DNA of 64,000 bases from Clostridium sp. E02. GTDB lineage: Bacteria > Bacillota > Clostridia > Lachnospirales > Lachnospiraceae. The position numbers were made by a program, and so were the translations under genes. Numbering within the stretch: position 1 is the stretch's first letter; every line of letters starts with the position of its first letter. The stretch is taken from assembly GCF_003833015.1 (NCBI RefSeq), contig NZ_RJLQ01000002.1, positions 1 through 64,000 on the forward strand, written 5' to 3'. This document shows, one piece after another, positions 1 through 8,156 of this stretch. Below the pieces are notes generated by a model. It saw only the letters and a program-made list of their open reading frames with translations. It searched no databases and had not been told where the DNA came from.

Positions 1-19
1 GTATAATGTTCTCAGACAT
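1..19 (-). CDS. 5' end of a gene cut off by the window start
   Basis: Only the first six codons (M-S-E-N-I-I) are inside the window. The start is chosen because an AGGAGG-type ribosome binding site (plus-strand CCTCCTTT near 28-36) lies about eight bases upstream of the ATG at 19-17. Nothing can be said about function. The start codon lies inside one arm of a 16-bp inverted repeat described separately. The degraded ATPase gene lies just upstream on the same strand. Confidence 0.5.
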
Positions 20-87
20 AGTTTTTATCCTCCTTTGGAAATTTTGTTGTGGTAACTTAATTCTACCAAACGATAAAAACTATGTCT
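14..87 (-). promoter_or_regulatory. 16-bp inverted repeat covering a start codon
   Basis: AGACATAGTTTTTATC (14-29) is the exact reverse complement of GATAAAAACTATGTCT (72-87), with 42 bases between. On the minus strand the downstream arm contains the ATG of the truncated gene and abuts its ribosome binding site, so the RNA hairpin could hide the start codon. It is not followed by a T-run, so it does not look like a terminator. The regulatory role is inference. Confidence 0.45.
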
Positions 88-93
88 ATTTGC

Positions 94-2062
94 TTATTTG
101 AATTTGCGCAATCTATTATACGTCATCCTGTAATCACTGTCAGTTCCCATAACAGCAGAGATTTTCAGTTCGGCTTCCAGTAAGCACAATTCTGCCTTTT
201 CAGGGTTATTCTGAGATAGCGCAATTATCCCTTTTCCCATCTGGCAGATAGCATAATCAAAACTGTTATCACCTTCATGTTCCAGCACTAAGGATTCATA
301 AAGGGATAAAGCTTGATCTGCAAGATCATAATTCTTCGCCAGAATCAACATGTTTGTCAGGTTCATTAGCTGTTGCAAAGTATCATGGGATTCAAAAATT
401 CCATATTCCCTACGAATTTCAAGTGCCATTTTCAAATGTTCCGTTGTTTCTTTGCCGTTTTTCAGAAAAAGGTACACATTAGAAATATTATTATGCAGAT
501 TGGAAAGCAGGGCAGCAACCTTTCTATCCATATCTGATAAAGGAATAGAATGAAGTAATTCCAGTGCTTTCAATCGCTTCTTTAATGCACTGCCATAGTC
601 TTTACGGATAATAAATAGTTCTGCTTTGTAATCCAGTAACAAGGCTCTGTCAGAAATGGAATTAAGTTCATGTTTTTCCATGGTATAAGAAATTCGTTCC
701 ATTAGCTTTGGCAGATAATCCATGACGAGATATTTATCCAGATAAGGAAACATATCCTGAAGGAATAAAAGATAAGCTTCTGGTTCATCCATTAGAATAC
801 GCTCCACAACACTAATTAAGGACTGAATCACATTCTCTGGACGTTTGACTTCTAACCCATGGGTCAGGCAGATAAGGTGTGAGCTGTCAATCAAAGTCCT
901 ACAATTAGATACAGAAGGCATCGTTTCTAACATAGCCACGTCCTTAATTAGGGGATGGAGGCTTATTTTTTTGTTCTCTTCATCATCCATGACAAATCCA
1001 TATCGTACTAGATGGTTCACTTCGTTCAGAGTCCCAAGCTTTAGCCACTTCTTAAAGGCATTCTTTAATACACCAGAGTTCGGAAGCAATGATAGATTCA
1101 TTAAAATATCCATCTATTCTGCGGTTAATTGATTTAACTGTAACAGTTTTCTCAAGTGTTCTATCATTAATGCTTCTGAATATTCCTCGTCTTTGTAGAT
1201 TTCAACTTCTTCACCAGAATGAATGTTCAATCCACAGCTCTTTAATTCAAACAATAATTCTTCTGGTTCCATGCGACTTGCAGAAAGCGATAAAGCTGCT
1301 AGGCAGACAGTCAGTGTATGGCCTTTTAGTTCGCGTATGATGTCATAAGTAAACTCAAGTTCCCTCTTAGCAGAAGGGCAGGACTGATAAAATAATGCTG
1401 TTAGCTCATTCGCTTTATCCAATTCTTTTACTTCCAGTGTTTGAAAAGATGTTCTTTTACATCTGGATAAATTCCTTAAAAAATGGATCATCTTTTGGAA
1501 GTACATTAAAGTTATCTAGAATCATCAGACTGTCAGAACGCAGTTTTTGCAAGGTCTGATAGTGGCTCTGGAACAATTCTTCTTCGGTCATTTCTACAGT
1601 GTCATCTGTAAAAGAAAGCCCGGCAATACATTTCTTTATACTTCCCTCATAATGAAAGAACAAAATGTTGGTATACTTCTTTCGATTCTTATTTGCGAAG
1701 GTCTTTGCAAATTCACTTTTTCAAATACCAGCAATTCCAGTCACAAATAGAAGTGCATGTTCCTGTAGCAGAGACAATGCAGCTTTTAATTCTTCTTTTC
1801 TTCCAAGAAATGTTTACGTTGCAGTTGGTACTTTAGAAGAAAGCAATACTTCACCTAAATCTGGTGAATACAGTGTGCTATGGCTATGGTCGTTTAAAAT
1901 GGCATATCGGATTGCTTCGGTAAAGAATTGATCCAATGCTTGAATCATGAGTATTTCATCAGCTTTCTGATTACCTATCACAGTTTTGCTATCTTCAATC
2001 AATTCTTCCATCTGAGAGCGAGCCTGTGTCTCGTTAAGCAGATTTGGAATAATCATATCCAA
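94..2062 (-). pseudogene. Degraded NB-ARC/TPR signalling ATPase (STAND type)
   Basis: Read on the minus strand this is one protein broken by at least four lesions: a TAA at 1814-1816, a TGA at 1721-1723, a frameshift near 1455-1465 and a TAG at 1114-1116. The remaining segments run in a sensible order. First is an N-terminal helical part. Next is FLGRKEEL followed by a P-loop-like VTGIAGI-stop-KSEFAK, where the TGA replaces the conserved glycine of the Walker A GxGK. Then comes a Walker B-like SLMILDNF, a winged-helix-like region, and a C-terminal helical-repeat part of about 340 residues resembling TPR repeats. Intact relatives are STAND regulators. The longest open piece (94-1113) might still be translated from its ATG, but no good ribosome binding site is visible. 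Confidence 0.75.
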
Positions 2063-2142
2063 TAGTATTTAAAGAATGGATTCTAGGAAAAGTAATTCAC
2101 TTATATTTCTATATGTATAAATTATATATTTAAATAAAAAAT

Positions 2143-2206
2143 ATGTAATGCTAGCTTGACATATAAGCATCTTTACTGTATAGTAAATGTAAGGGTAGCA
2201 TTACAT
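2143..2206. promoter_or_regulatory. Paired 11-bp operator half-sites around an XRE promoter
   Basis: ATGTAATGCTA (2143-2153) and its exact reverse complement TAGCATTACAT (2196-2206) bracket the promoter at 2156-2184. One arm lies just upstream of the -35 and the other at about +5 to +15. This is the expected geometry for autoregulation by the XRE-type repressor encoded immediately downstream. Binding is inferred. Confidence 0.55.
2156..2184 (+). promoter_or_regulatory. Sigma-A promoter of the XRE/membrane protein operon
   Basis: TTGACA (2156-2161), a 17-base spacer and TATAGT (2179-2184): a near-consensus housekeeping promoter about 50 bases upstream of the XRE start. Confidence 0.75.
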
Positions 2207-2233
2207 ATGACTGTCTGGGAAAGGAGAATCTCA

Positions 2234-2440
2234 GTGGTTAATAAGGTGAAAGAATTACGAGAGGGACTGGGTTTGTCTCAAAAACAATTAGGCGAACAAG
2301 TTAACGTTTCTCGTCAAGCAATTAACGCCATAGAAACAGGAAAATACGATCCCTCATTATGGCTAGCTTATAATTTAGCTAAACTTTTTGGTAGATCAAT
2401 TGAGGATATTTTTCTTTTTAAGGAGAGTGATCAAAAATGA
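2234..2440 (+). CDS. Small XRE/Cro-type transcriptional regulator
   Basis: This 68-residue DNA-binding protein is little more than one helix-turn-helix domain. The HTH_3 signature runs over residues 5-58, with GLSQKQLGEQ as the first helices, NVSRQAINAIETGKYDP as recognition helix and turn, and IEDIFLF closing. A GTG start at 2234 is chosen because AAGGAG lies at 2221-2226. An in-frame upstream ATG would need to be transcribed from before the -10. It overlaps the next gene by four bases (ATGA), so the two are translationally coupled. This class usually represses its own operon, and matching half-sites flank the promoter. Confidence 0.85.
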   Translation: MVNKVKELREGLGLSQKQLGEQVNVSRQAINAIETGKYDPSLWLAYNLAKLFGRSIEDIFLFKESDQK

Positions 2441-2865
2441 AACTATTAAAATATCCTATGGCTAATGCTTTTTACACAGGTGCTATTACAGTAATATATG
2501 CTACAGTTTTTATTTTGGCAGCAAAATTTCTAAATACGCATGCAATTCCTGATACGAATAATTCTTTGGTGGTGTTTGTGAAAAATGGGAATAGTCTTTA
2601 TGTAGGCTTAATTATGATAACTATTGCAGTGATTTTAGATATTGTTTCAGCTTCAAAGAAAAAATTATACGACGAGTATCAATGCAGGATTTTTGAACTA
2701 AATCTCATTATAAGCAGTATAGTCAATATTATATTACTTCCGATAAGCGCATATATGCAGCTATTTTTTTATGCGTATAGCTTTTGCTTAATTCTGTTAT
2801 TGATGTTCCTACATTGGGTCTTAATAATATGCGTAAATTCTATTATTCTAATAAAAAATTACTAG
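2437..2865 (+). CDS. Membrane protein of an XRE-linked operon
   Basis: This 142-residue protein has four likely transmembrane helices (about residues 12-30, 53-70, 86-105 and 109-138) and a short charged cytoplasmic loop (SASKKKLYDEYQ) in the middle. I recognise no family. Its ATG overlaps the stop of the XRE regulator, and a DUF3784-like gene follows after 19 bases. Tight XRE plus small membrane protein pairs are common in Firmicutes and usually of unknown role. Confidence 0.75.
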   Translation: MKLLKYPMANAFYTGAITVIYATVFILAAKFLNTHAIPDTNNSLVVFVKNGNSLYVGLIMITIAVILDIVSASKKKLYDEYQCRIFELNLIISSIVNIILLPISAYMQLFFYAYSFCLILLLMFLHWVLIICVNSIILIKNY

Positions 2866-2884
2866 ATAAGAAGGAGATAATATT

Positions 2885-3217
2885 ATGCTTGTGTTATGGA
2901 TTATTATAATAATCTTTCTCGTTTTGACACTTATACTATTAAGTGGAAAGGGAAGTAACCTTGTTGCGGGCTTTAATACATTACCGGAAGAACAGAAAAA
3001 TAAATTTGATAAAAAGAAGCTAAGTAGAGATACGGGATTCTTTCTTGTATTTGTTGATATAGGTCTCATAGTATTAGGAATTTATCTAAAAGTAAGGGTG
3101 GCAACCAGAACTGATATCGCACCAATATCAAATGAAGTAACGGTAGTAGCTTTACTATTTCTAGCCTATTTAATTATTCTTCTTGTGATTTGGATGTTAC
3201 GTGGACGTAAGAAGTAA
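2885..3217 (+). CDS. DUF3784-like small membrane protein
   Basis: The 110-residue protein has a transmembrane helix at residues 2-18, then the characteristic GKGSNLVAGFNTLPEEQKNKFD motif region (residues 21-43), and two further helices (about 52-68 and 84-103), ending in RGRKK. The motif between helix 1 and helix 2 is typical of DUF3784. AGAAGGAGA precedes the ATG. It is third in the XRE operon; function is unknown. Confidence 0.75.
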   Translation: MLVLWIIIIIFLVLTLILLSGKGSNLVAGFNTLPEEQKNKFDKKKLSRDTGFFLVFVDIGLIVLGIYLKVRVATRTDIAPISNEVTVVALLFLAYLIILLVIWMLRGRKK

Positions 3218-3233
3218 AATTAGTATAAAAGTA

Positions 3234-3621
3234 TTTGCTCACTTTTTATGATAGAGACGTGGCTGTATTATTCTTATATCAATTCCCGTATGCAGGATTA
3301 AAGGCCTCCATTATGAATGTCAGAAACGTAAAATCGAACATGTGAAAGTCTTTCTGTAAAAAAGGGTCTTCTATGATAAAATAATTAATCATAAGGAGGT
3401 CCTTTATTATGGCGAGAGAAAAGAAACCAGTGCACAGAGTACAAATGACAGATGGTAAACGTAATACTATCCGACAACTTCTTGAAGATTCTGCTACCCA
3501 AGAATATCAGAATCAGATGAATGAGTGTCAGCCTCTAATCTTCACAGAGAATGAATTCAGGGCGGTACCGAAAGAAAGAGCGAAAAGAAGTAACGTCTTT
3601 ACGGACGAAAAAAATAAGTAA
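3234..3621 (+). mobile_element. IS256-family transposase remnant
   Basis: The ORF at 3409-3621 (70 residues) opens with MAREKKPVHRVQMTDGKRN and RQLLED. As I know the family, this is the conserved N-terminus of clostridial IS256 (mutator) transposases. After about 27 residues the similarity stops, and the remaining 43 residues do not match the family; the DDE catalytic region is absent. An AAGGAGG site precedes the ATG. The DNA before it (3234-3408) has no gene of its own and is probably element-end sequence plus a short unrelated coding scrap. The element is dead. Confidence 0.65.
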
Positions 3622-3644
3622 TCATAATTTGTTGAGGTGAAGTC

Positions 3645-4199
3645 ATGATTGAAACAGAAAGATTGATACTGCGTCCTTTCCTTGAAAGTGATGCGACAGA
3701 TGTATTGGAATATTTGAGAGAACCAACGGTAAACTGCTTTGCCAGTATGAAACTAAACTCACTTGAGGAAGCCAAAGCAGAAGTGAAAAATAGAGTCAGT
3801 GAGACTGAATATTATTTCGCCATCGTTCTGAAAGAGACAGGAAAGGTCATCGGAGAGATAGATGCCTATCCCGAGCGTGGTGAGCCTCACGATACAAGTT
3901 CGCCGTTGGATACCTTCAGCCCATGCTGGATGCTGAACGGAGATTATCAAGGCAAAGGTTATGCACATGAAGCAGCTCACGCTTTTTTTGATTATCTGTT
4001 CCGAGAGATAGGTGCAAGACGCATCTACGCCTATACGGAGGATTACAATTTGTCCAGCCAGCACCTTTGCGAAAAACTCGGTATGCGACGGGAAGGATTA
4101 TTTGAGGAATTCGTATCCTTTGTCAATAACCCGGACGGCACACCTTGCTATGAAAACACGATGCAGTATGCCATTCTGAAAAAAGAATGGAACGGGTAA
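3645..4199 (+). CDS. GNAT N-acetyltransferase, RimJ/RimL type
   Basis: 184 residues, full length for the Acetyltransf_3 family. It begins METERLILRP-like (MIETERLILRPF). It carries the acetyl-CoA pyrophosphate-binding segment as GDYQGKGYAHEA (about residues 98-109) and the family-typical late motif NLSSQHLCEKLGMRREGLFEEF. It probably acetylates an amine of a small molecule or a protein N-terminus; the substrate cannot be read from sequence. GAGGTG precedes the ATG. It stands alone and is followed by a terminator. Confidence 0.88.
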   Translation: MIETERLILRPFLESDATDVLEYLREPTVNCFASMKLNSLEEAKAEVKNRVSETEYYFAIVLKETGKVIGEIDAYPERGEPHDTSSPLDTFSPCWMLNGDYQGKGYAHEAAHAFFDYLFREIGARRIYAYTEDYNLSSQHLCEKLGMRREGLFEEFVSFVNNPDGTPCYENTMQYAILKKEWNG

Positions 4200-4222
4200 T
4201 TGCTATCATGCAAACAACCATG

Positions 4223-4265
4223 AGGTTATGTTCTTCGTTACTGAAAAACATAGCCTATTTTTTGT
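4223..4265 (+). terminator. Terminator after the GNAT gene
   Basis: AGGTTATGTT (4223-4232) pairs with AACATAGCCT (4247-4256), allowing one G-U pair, followed by a T-rich run. Confidence 0.7.
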
Positions 4266-4327
4266 TTGATTTGCAGAAAAAAGAAAGGTCTGATTAAGAT
4301 GCTTCCACATGGATAAGCATCAATTCA

Positions 4328-5671
4328 TTAGAAAATTTGGTCCACAATCTGTGAAATACCTTCTTCAATATAGTTTTCTTCCACATTTGAAATATTCAGT
4401 TTTAATATAGAGTCTCTTGTATGGAAGGAACACATATAATTATTATCTGTTCCATCAATGATAATTGATTTGTTTTTTAGTCGCTGAATCACCTTTTCAC
4501 GTGATACCTGTTCATTCAATTCAATATAAGTATGAAAAGCAATATTTTTTATAGGAGTAAACGAAAATTTAGTGGGAGCCCCCTCTTTTTGTTTGTTTTC
4601 CAATGCTGATATTAGGTAGTTTGCTCTTGAAAGATAGGTTGCTTTCATTTTTTCCTTATGTCTTTCAAACATGCCGTTTTTAATATAGATTTCTAGTGCT
4701 GCCTGAGAAAGCATAGAGCTGTCTATATCAAGGATTCGTTTGTGTTGACGAAATGTTTCAATCAGTTTATCAGGAATTACAGCAATACCGATTCTTAATC
4801 CCGGGAAGATAACTTTTGAATAACTTTTTAAATAGATGACATGTGTAAAATCATCATAGGAATAGATTGGATCAGCTTTTGAATTCTGTTCAAAATCAGC
4901 TAAATAATCATCTTCTACAATAAATACATTATATTTTTGTGCCAATTCTAGAATTTCTTTCTTCTCTTCTTGAGAATAAGACGTTCCCAGAGGGGCATGA
5001 TATCTTGGCATGGTATAAAAAAATTTAATATTCCCTTGTCTAAATAGTTTTTCTAGTTCTACGAAATCGATTCCCATGCTGGTTCTTTTGATACCAAGTA
5101 CCGGTATTTGCAGTGTTTGTAGGACTTCGATGAATAAATGATAACCGGGTTGTTCTATTAATATTGTTTTCTTATTATTGGGGAAAGGAATTGTAGCTAA
5201 GATGGATAATGCCTGCTGAATTCCAGAGGTTATAAAAATATTTTGTTTCTTAGCAAACACCTGATAATTGGTTAACTGTTTTTGTACCACATCGATTAAG
5301 GAAGGCAATCCCCTAGGAGTGCCATAGATAAATAAATCATTTTTATAGATGTCAATGGCTCGATTAATGCAGTGCTGAAAATCCAAATATGGAAATACCG
5401 CAGGGTCAGGAGCAGAAGAGGAAAAGTCCATTACAAGGTTTTCGCCTTGGTTTAATTTGTTTTTTGATGTTACAACATAATATCCGCTTTTTGGAAGTGA
5501 ATAAATTACATGTTTCCGTTCCAATTCAGCCAACGCACGAAGAACAGTACTTTTATTACAATGATAAGAAACAGATAAGCTGCGGATAGAAGGAATTCTC
5601 TCGCCTTGCCTATAGGTACCATTTTTTATCATGTTTTCAATTTCATTTAATAGGGTTAAATATATATACAT
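4328..5671 (-). CDS. MocR/PdxR-type regulator (GntR HTH plus aminotransferase fold)
   Basis: 447 residues. Residues 1-66 form a GntR winged helix (RQGERIPSIRSLSVSYHCNKSTV). From about residue 80 there is a fold-type I aminotransferase domain with the PLP aspartate in IVEDDY (Asp254) and the Schiff-base lysine in SYSKVIFPG (Lys286). Such proteins use PLP or an amino-compound adduct as effector and control a divergent gene. The start at 5671 is preferred to the upstream in-frame ATG at 5704 because GAGGTG lies seven bases before it. A 12-bp palindrome in the divergent region is the likely operator. Likely targets are the adjacent acetyltransferase relic and EamA exporter. Confidence 0.88.
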   Translation of the reverse strand: MYIYLTLLNEIENMIKNGTYRQGERIPSIRSLSVSYHCNKSTVLRALAELERKHVIYSLPKSGYYVVTSKNKLNQGENLVMDFSSSAPDPAVFPYLDFQHCINRAIDIYKNDLFIYGTPRGLPSLIDVVQKQLTNYQVFAKKQNIFITSGIQQALSILATIPFPNNKKTILIEQPGYHLFIEVLQTLQIPVLGIKRTSMGIDFVELEKLFRQGNIKFFYTMPRYHAPLGTSYSQEEKKEILELAQKYNVFIVEDDYLADFEQNSKADPIYSYDDFTHVIYLKSYSKVIFPGLRIGIAVIPDKLIETFRQHKRILDIDSSMLSQAALEIYIKNGMFERHKEKMKATYLSRANYLISALENKQKEGAPTKFSFTPIKNIAFHTYIELNEQVSREKVIQRLKNKSIIIDGTDNNYMCSFHTRDSILKLNISNVEENYIEEGISQIVDQIF

Positions 5672-5689
5672 AACATACACCTCTATTTC

Positions 5690-5701
5690 TGTACCGGTAC
5701 A
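5690..5701. promoter_or_regulatory. 12-bp palindrome, probable MocR operator
   Basis: TGTACCGGTACA is perfectly self-complementary and sits between the MocR start (5671) and the divergent GNAT gene (5832). A strict palindrome in this position is the expected autoregulatory site. Binding is inferred. Confidence 0.5.
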
Positions 5702-5831
5702 CATTGACTTTATTTACATTGTAACATAGTGCTATATAAATTAAAATAGAGATATGAAAACTATAGATATAAAAACTATAGATATAAAAACAATAGTAAA
5801 TAATAGAAAAATAATAAAGGGAGGCATGGAA

Positions 5832-6149
5832 ATGAAAATGCTCTATGAAAAACCAAAAGCAGAAGATTATGTAAGCTTGAGACTCCGTTCGGGAATGGGA
5901 AATAAGGATTTGGAAAGAAGCAGAAAAGCAATCACAAATTCTTTATTTACAGTCTCTCTTTATGACAAAGAAAAATTAATAGGATTTGGAAGGATTGTAG
6001 GGGATGGAGGAATCACTTATGTGATAAGTGATATTATGGTAGATGAAACATATCGAAGAAACGGATTTGCAGATCAACAATTTGAGTATTTGCCACCGAA
6101 TAAGTATGGCATGCTACGGGAGCAAGTCAAGACTAGAGGTGAATGTTAG
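5832..6149 (+). pseudogene. GNAT acetyltransferase with an internal deletion
   Basis: 105 residues from an ATG seven bases after AGGGAGG (5818-5824). The start matches small GNAT proteins: an N-terminal strand-helix part, then LIGFGRIVGDGG and IMVDETYRRNGFAD, the acetyl-CoA motif A. Immediately after GFADQ the sequence jumps to FEYLPPNKYGMLREQ, which in family members is the extreme C-terminal motif. About 30 residues that normally form the second helix and strand are missing with the frame kept. An active enzyme is therefore unlikely. It lies directly before the EamA gene, with the stop one base from that start. Confidence 0.7.
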
Positions 6150-6150
6150 A

Positions 6151-7071
6151 ATGAAAAATAAAACAACAACAAATGCTTATTTTGCGGCAGTACTGTATGC
6201 TTTTATAATAGGTCTATCTTTTCTGTTTACAAAGATGGCCTTAACTGTGGATGATCCGCTGAATATTCTGGCGCATAGGTTTACAATTTCTTTTTTCACA
6301 TTATTGATTCCAGTATTGTTTGGATGGATAAATTTGAAAATTACTGCAAGGGATGTGCTTTCTATATTGCCGCTATCCCTGTTTTATCCCGCACTATTTT
6401 TTGCCTTTCAAGCTTTTGGATTAGTCTATGTTTCTTCCTCTGAGGCGGGTATTATTCAAGCAACCATTCCCATTTTTACCATGATTCTGGCGGCTCTTTT
6501 TTTAAAGGAAAATATTAACCTGCTACAAAAGGTATCTTTAGGGGCATCTGTATGCGGAGTGATTTATATATTTGCAATGAAAGGCATTCAATTAAAATCT
6601 GCCAGTTTTCTTGGTATTGTATTAATTATGTTATCAGCACTTTCAGCAGCATGTTATAACGTAATGGCAAAGAAAATAACCCAAAAATATAAAGTAATAG
6701 AGATAACTTATATCATGACTGCAATTGGCTTTTTAAGCTTTAACGTATTATCAGTCGCAGATCATATTATTAAAAACACTCTTATAACATATTTCAAACC
6801 GTTTTCAAGTCCAGTGTTTTTGATTTCCATATTCTATTTAGGAATTCTATCGTCATTGATAACATCTCTGCTATCAAATTATATATTATCTAAAATTGAT
6901 GCATCTAAAATGAGCGTATTTAGTAATTTGTCTACGCTAATAACTATATTTGCCGGGAGTATCTTTTTGCATGAGGGAATCGAATCTTATCATATGATTG
7001 GGGCAATTATGATTCTGTTTGGAATTATTGGCATGAACTTATTAGGCAGAAAGAGGAATATTAATCATTAG
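6151..7071 (+). CDS. EamA/DMT-family exporter
   Basis: 306 residues with about ten transmembrane helices arranged as two EamA repeats (about residues 5-140 and 150-300). The first repeat ends in the typical GIIQATIPIFTMILAALFLKE and the second in LSTLITIFAGSIFLHE. Members export amino acids or metabolites. The start at 6151 follows AGAGGTGAA. It probably forms an operon with the truncated GNAT gene and is under the divergent MocR regulator, a pairing often seen for amine or amino-acid efflux. The substrate is unknown. Confidence 0.88.
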   Translation: MKNKTTTNAYFAAVLYAFIIGLSFLFTKMALTVDDPLNILAHRFTISFFTLLIPVLFGWINLKITARDVLSILPLSLFYPALFFAFQAFGLVYVSSSEAGIIQATIPIFTMILAALFLKENINLLQKVSLGASVCGVIYIFAMKGIQLKSASFLGIVLIMLSALSAACYNVMAKKITQKYKVIEITYIMTAIGFLSFNVLSVADHIIKNTLITYFKPFSSPVFLISIFYLGILSSLITSLLSNYILSKIDASKMSVFSNLSTLITIFAGSIFLHEGIESYHMIGAIMILFGIIGMNLLGRKRNINH

Positions 7072-7098
7072 CAGCTTGCAATTCTATCAAGTGTATGC

Positions 7099-7127
7099 TT
7101 GACGTACAATAAAAAAGGGCGCATAAT
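7099..7127 (+). promoter_or_regulatory. Promoter of the aldolase-mutase operon
   Basis: TTGACG (7099-7104), 17 bases, CATAAT (7122-7127). The -35 lies inside TGTATGCTTGACGTACA (7092-7108), whose TGTA/TACA ends are complementary. The same arrangement, in almost the same sequence, precedes the iron-uptake operon at 17034-17062. Confidence 0.7.
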
Positions 7128-7140
7128 TAATATAGAAAAG

Positions 7141-7156
7141 GTTAGTTGAAACTAAC
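7141..7156. promoter_or_regulatory. GTTAGTT-GA-AACTAAC operator
   Basis: A perfect 7-bp-arm palindrome 13 bases after the -10, so at about +7 to +22 of the transcript. The same 16-base spaced site (GTTAG...CTAAC) occurs at the same distance in the iron operon. TTAG/CTAA palindromes recall DtxR/IdeR-type metal boxes; the regulator is not identified here. Confidence 0.55.
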
Positions 7157-7258
7157 GTTTGGCAAATGGAAGTAAAATAGAGTATTAGTCATGCATTAAG
7201 GATGTGTTGTTTCCTTATCTGGAAAACAACGCAGAAGATAAAGGAGGTTATGTATAAC

Positions 7259-8143
7259 ATGAAAACAGAACAATTAGAACGAATGAAACAGGGTGCTGGA
7301 TTCATAGCAGCATTGGATCAAAGCGGAGGGAGCACACCGAAGGCTCTAAGAGACTATGGAATTGAAACGTCAGAATACCATACAGACGATGAAATGTATG
7401 ATCTGATTCAGCAGATGAGAAGTAGGGTTATAGAAAGCAAGGAATTTACGTCCAAACATATATTAGGGACAATCCTATTTGAAAAAACAATGGAACGTAA
7501 GATCGACAACCTGTATACTGCGGATTATCTATGGGAGAAAAAAGGGATTGTACCTTTTCTGAAAATTGACAATGGACTGGGTGAAGAAAAAGACGGGGTT
7601 CAGTTGATGAAGCCGATTCCTAAGCTGGATGATCTTTTGAACAGAGCGACCGACAAAAACATTTTTGGAACAAAGATGCGTTCCGTTATCCATGAAGCAA
7701 ATGGTGATGGCATTCATGCGATTGTAGAACAACAGTTTGAATTAGGACAGAAAATTTTTGATGCCGGATTTGTACCGATTTTAGAACCGGAGGTAGATAT
7801 TCATAGCAGCAGCAAACAAGAAGCAGAGGAAATGTTGATCACGGAAATTATAAGCCATTTAAAAAAGCTTAATGATTCAATGAACATTATGCTCAAAGTG
7901 TCGATTCCTTCAGTGGCCGGTACTTACAATTGTCTAATGAATGATCCGAGAGTTGTGCGGATAGTGGCATTATCCGGTGGTTACAGTCGTAAAAAGGCAG
8001 ATGAACTGTTGATGCAGAACCCGAAACTGATAGCCAGCTTTTCCAGAGCACTTCTCTCGGACCTTTCTGTAAAGCAGACACAGCAGGAATTTGATGCGGT
8101 ATTATTGAAAACAATTAATGAAATTTATGAAGCATCCTTATAG
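7259..8143 (+). CDS. fda: Class I fructose-1,6-bisphosphate aldolase
   Basis: 294 residues. Cleaves fructose 1,6-bisphosphate to dihydroxyacetone phosphate and glyceraldehyde 3-phosphate through a lysine Schiff base, without a metal. Family landmarks are [17 protein letters not shown] near the N-terminus, FLKIDNG (about residues 100-106), the LEPEVD strand (175-180) and the catalytic lysine in MLKVSIP (Lys213). The ATG at 7259 is chosen over the ATG at 7250, which would sit only two bases from AAGGAGG. The gene is followed after 13 bases by phosphoglycerate mutase. The metal-free class and the shared operator with an iron operon suggest expression under metal limitation (inference). Confidence 0.92.
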   Translation: MKTEQLERMKQGAGFIAALDQSGGSTPKALRDYGIETSEYHTDDEMYDLIQQMRSRVIESKEFTSKHILGTILFEKTMERKIDNLYTADYLWEKKGIVPFLKIDNGLGEEKDGVQLMKPIPKLDDLLNRATDKNIFGTKMRSVIHEANGDGIHAIVEQQFELGQKIFDAGFVPILEPEVDIHSSSKQEAEEMLITEIISHLKKLNDSMNIMLKVSIPSVAGTYNCLMNDPRVVRIVALSGGYSRKKADELLMQNPKLIASFSRALLSDLSVKQTQQEFDAVLLKTINEIYEASL

Positions 8144-8156
8144 GGAGGAACTAAAT

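Noticed and set aside
3759-4064. Antisense open frame within the GNAT gene
   Set aside because: It is a shadow of a well-defined acetyltransferase gene with its own ribosome binding site.
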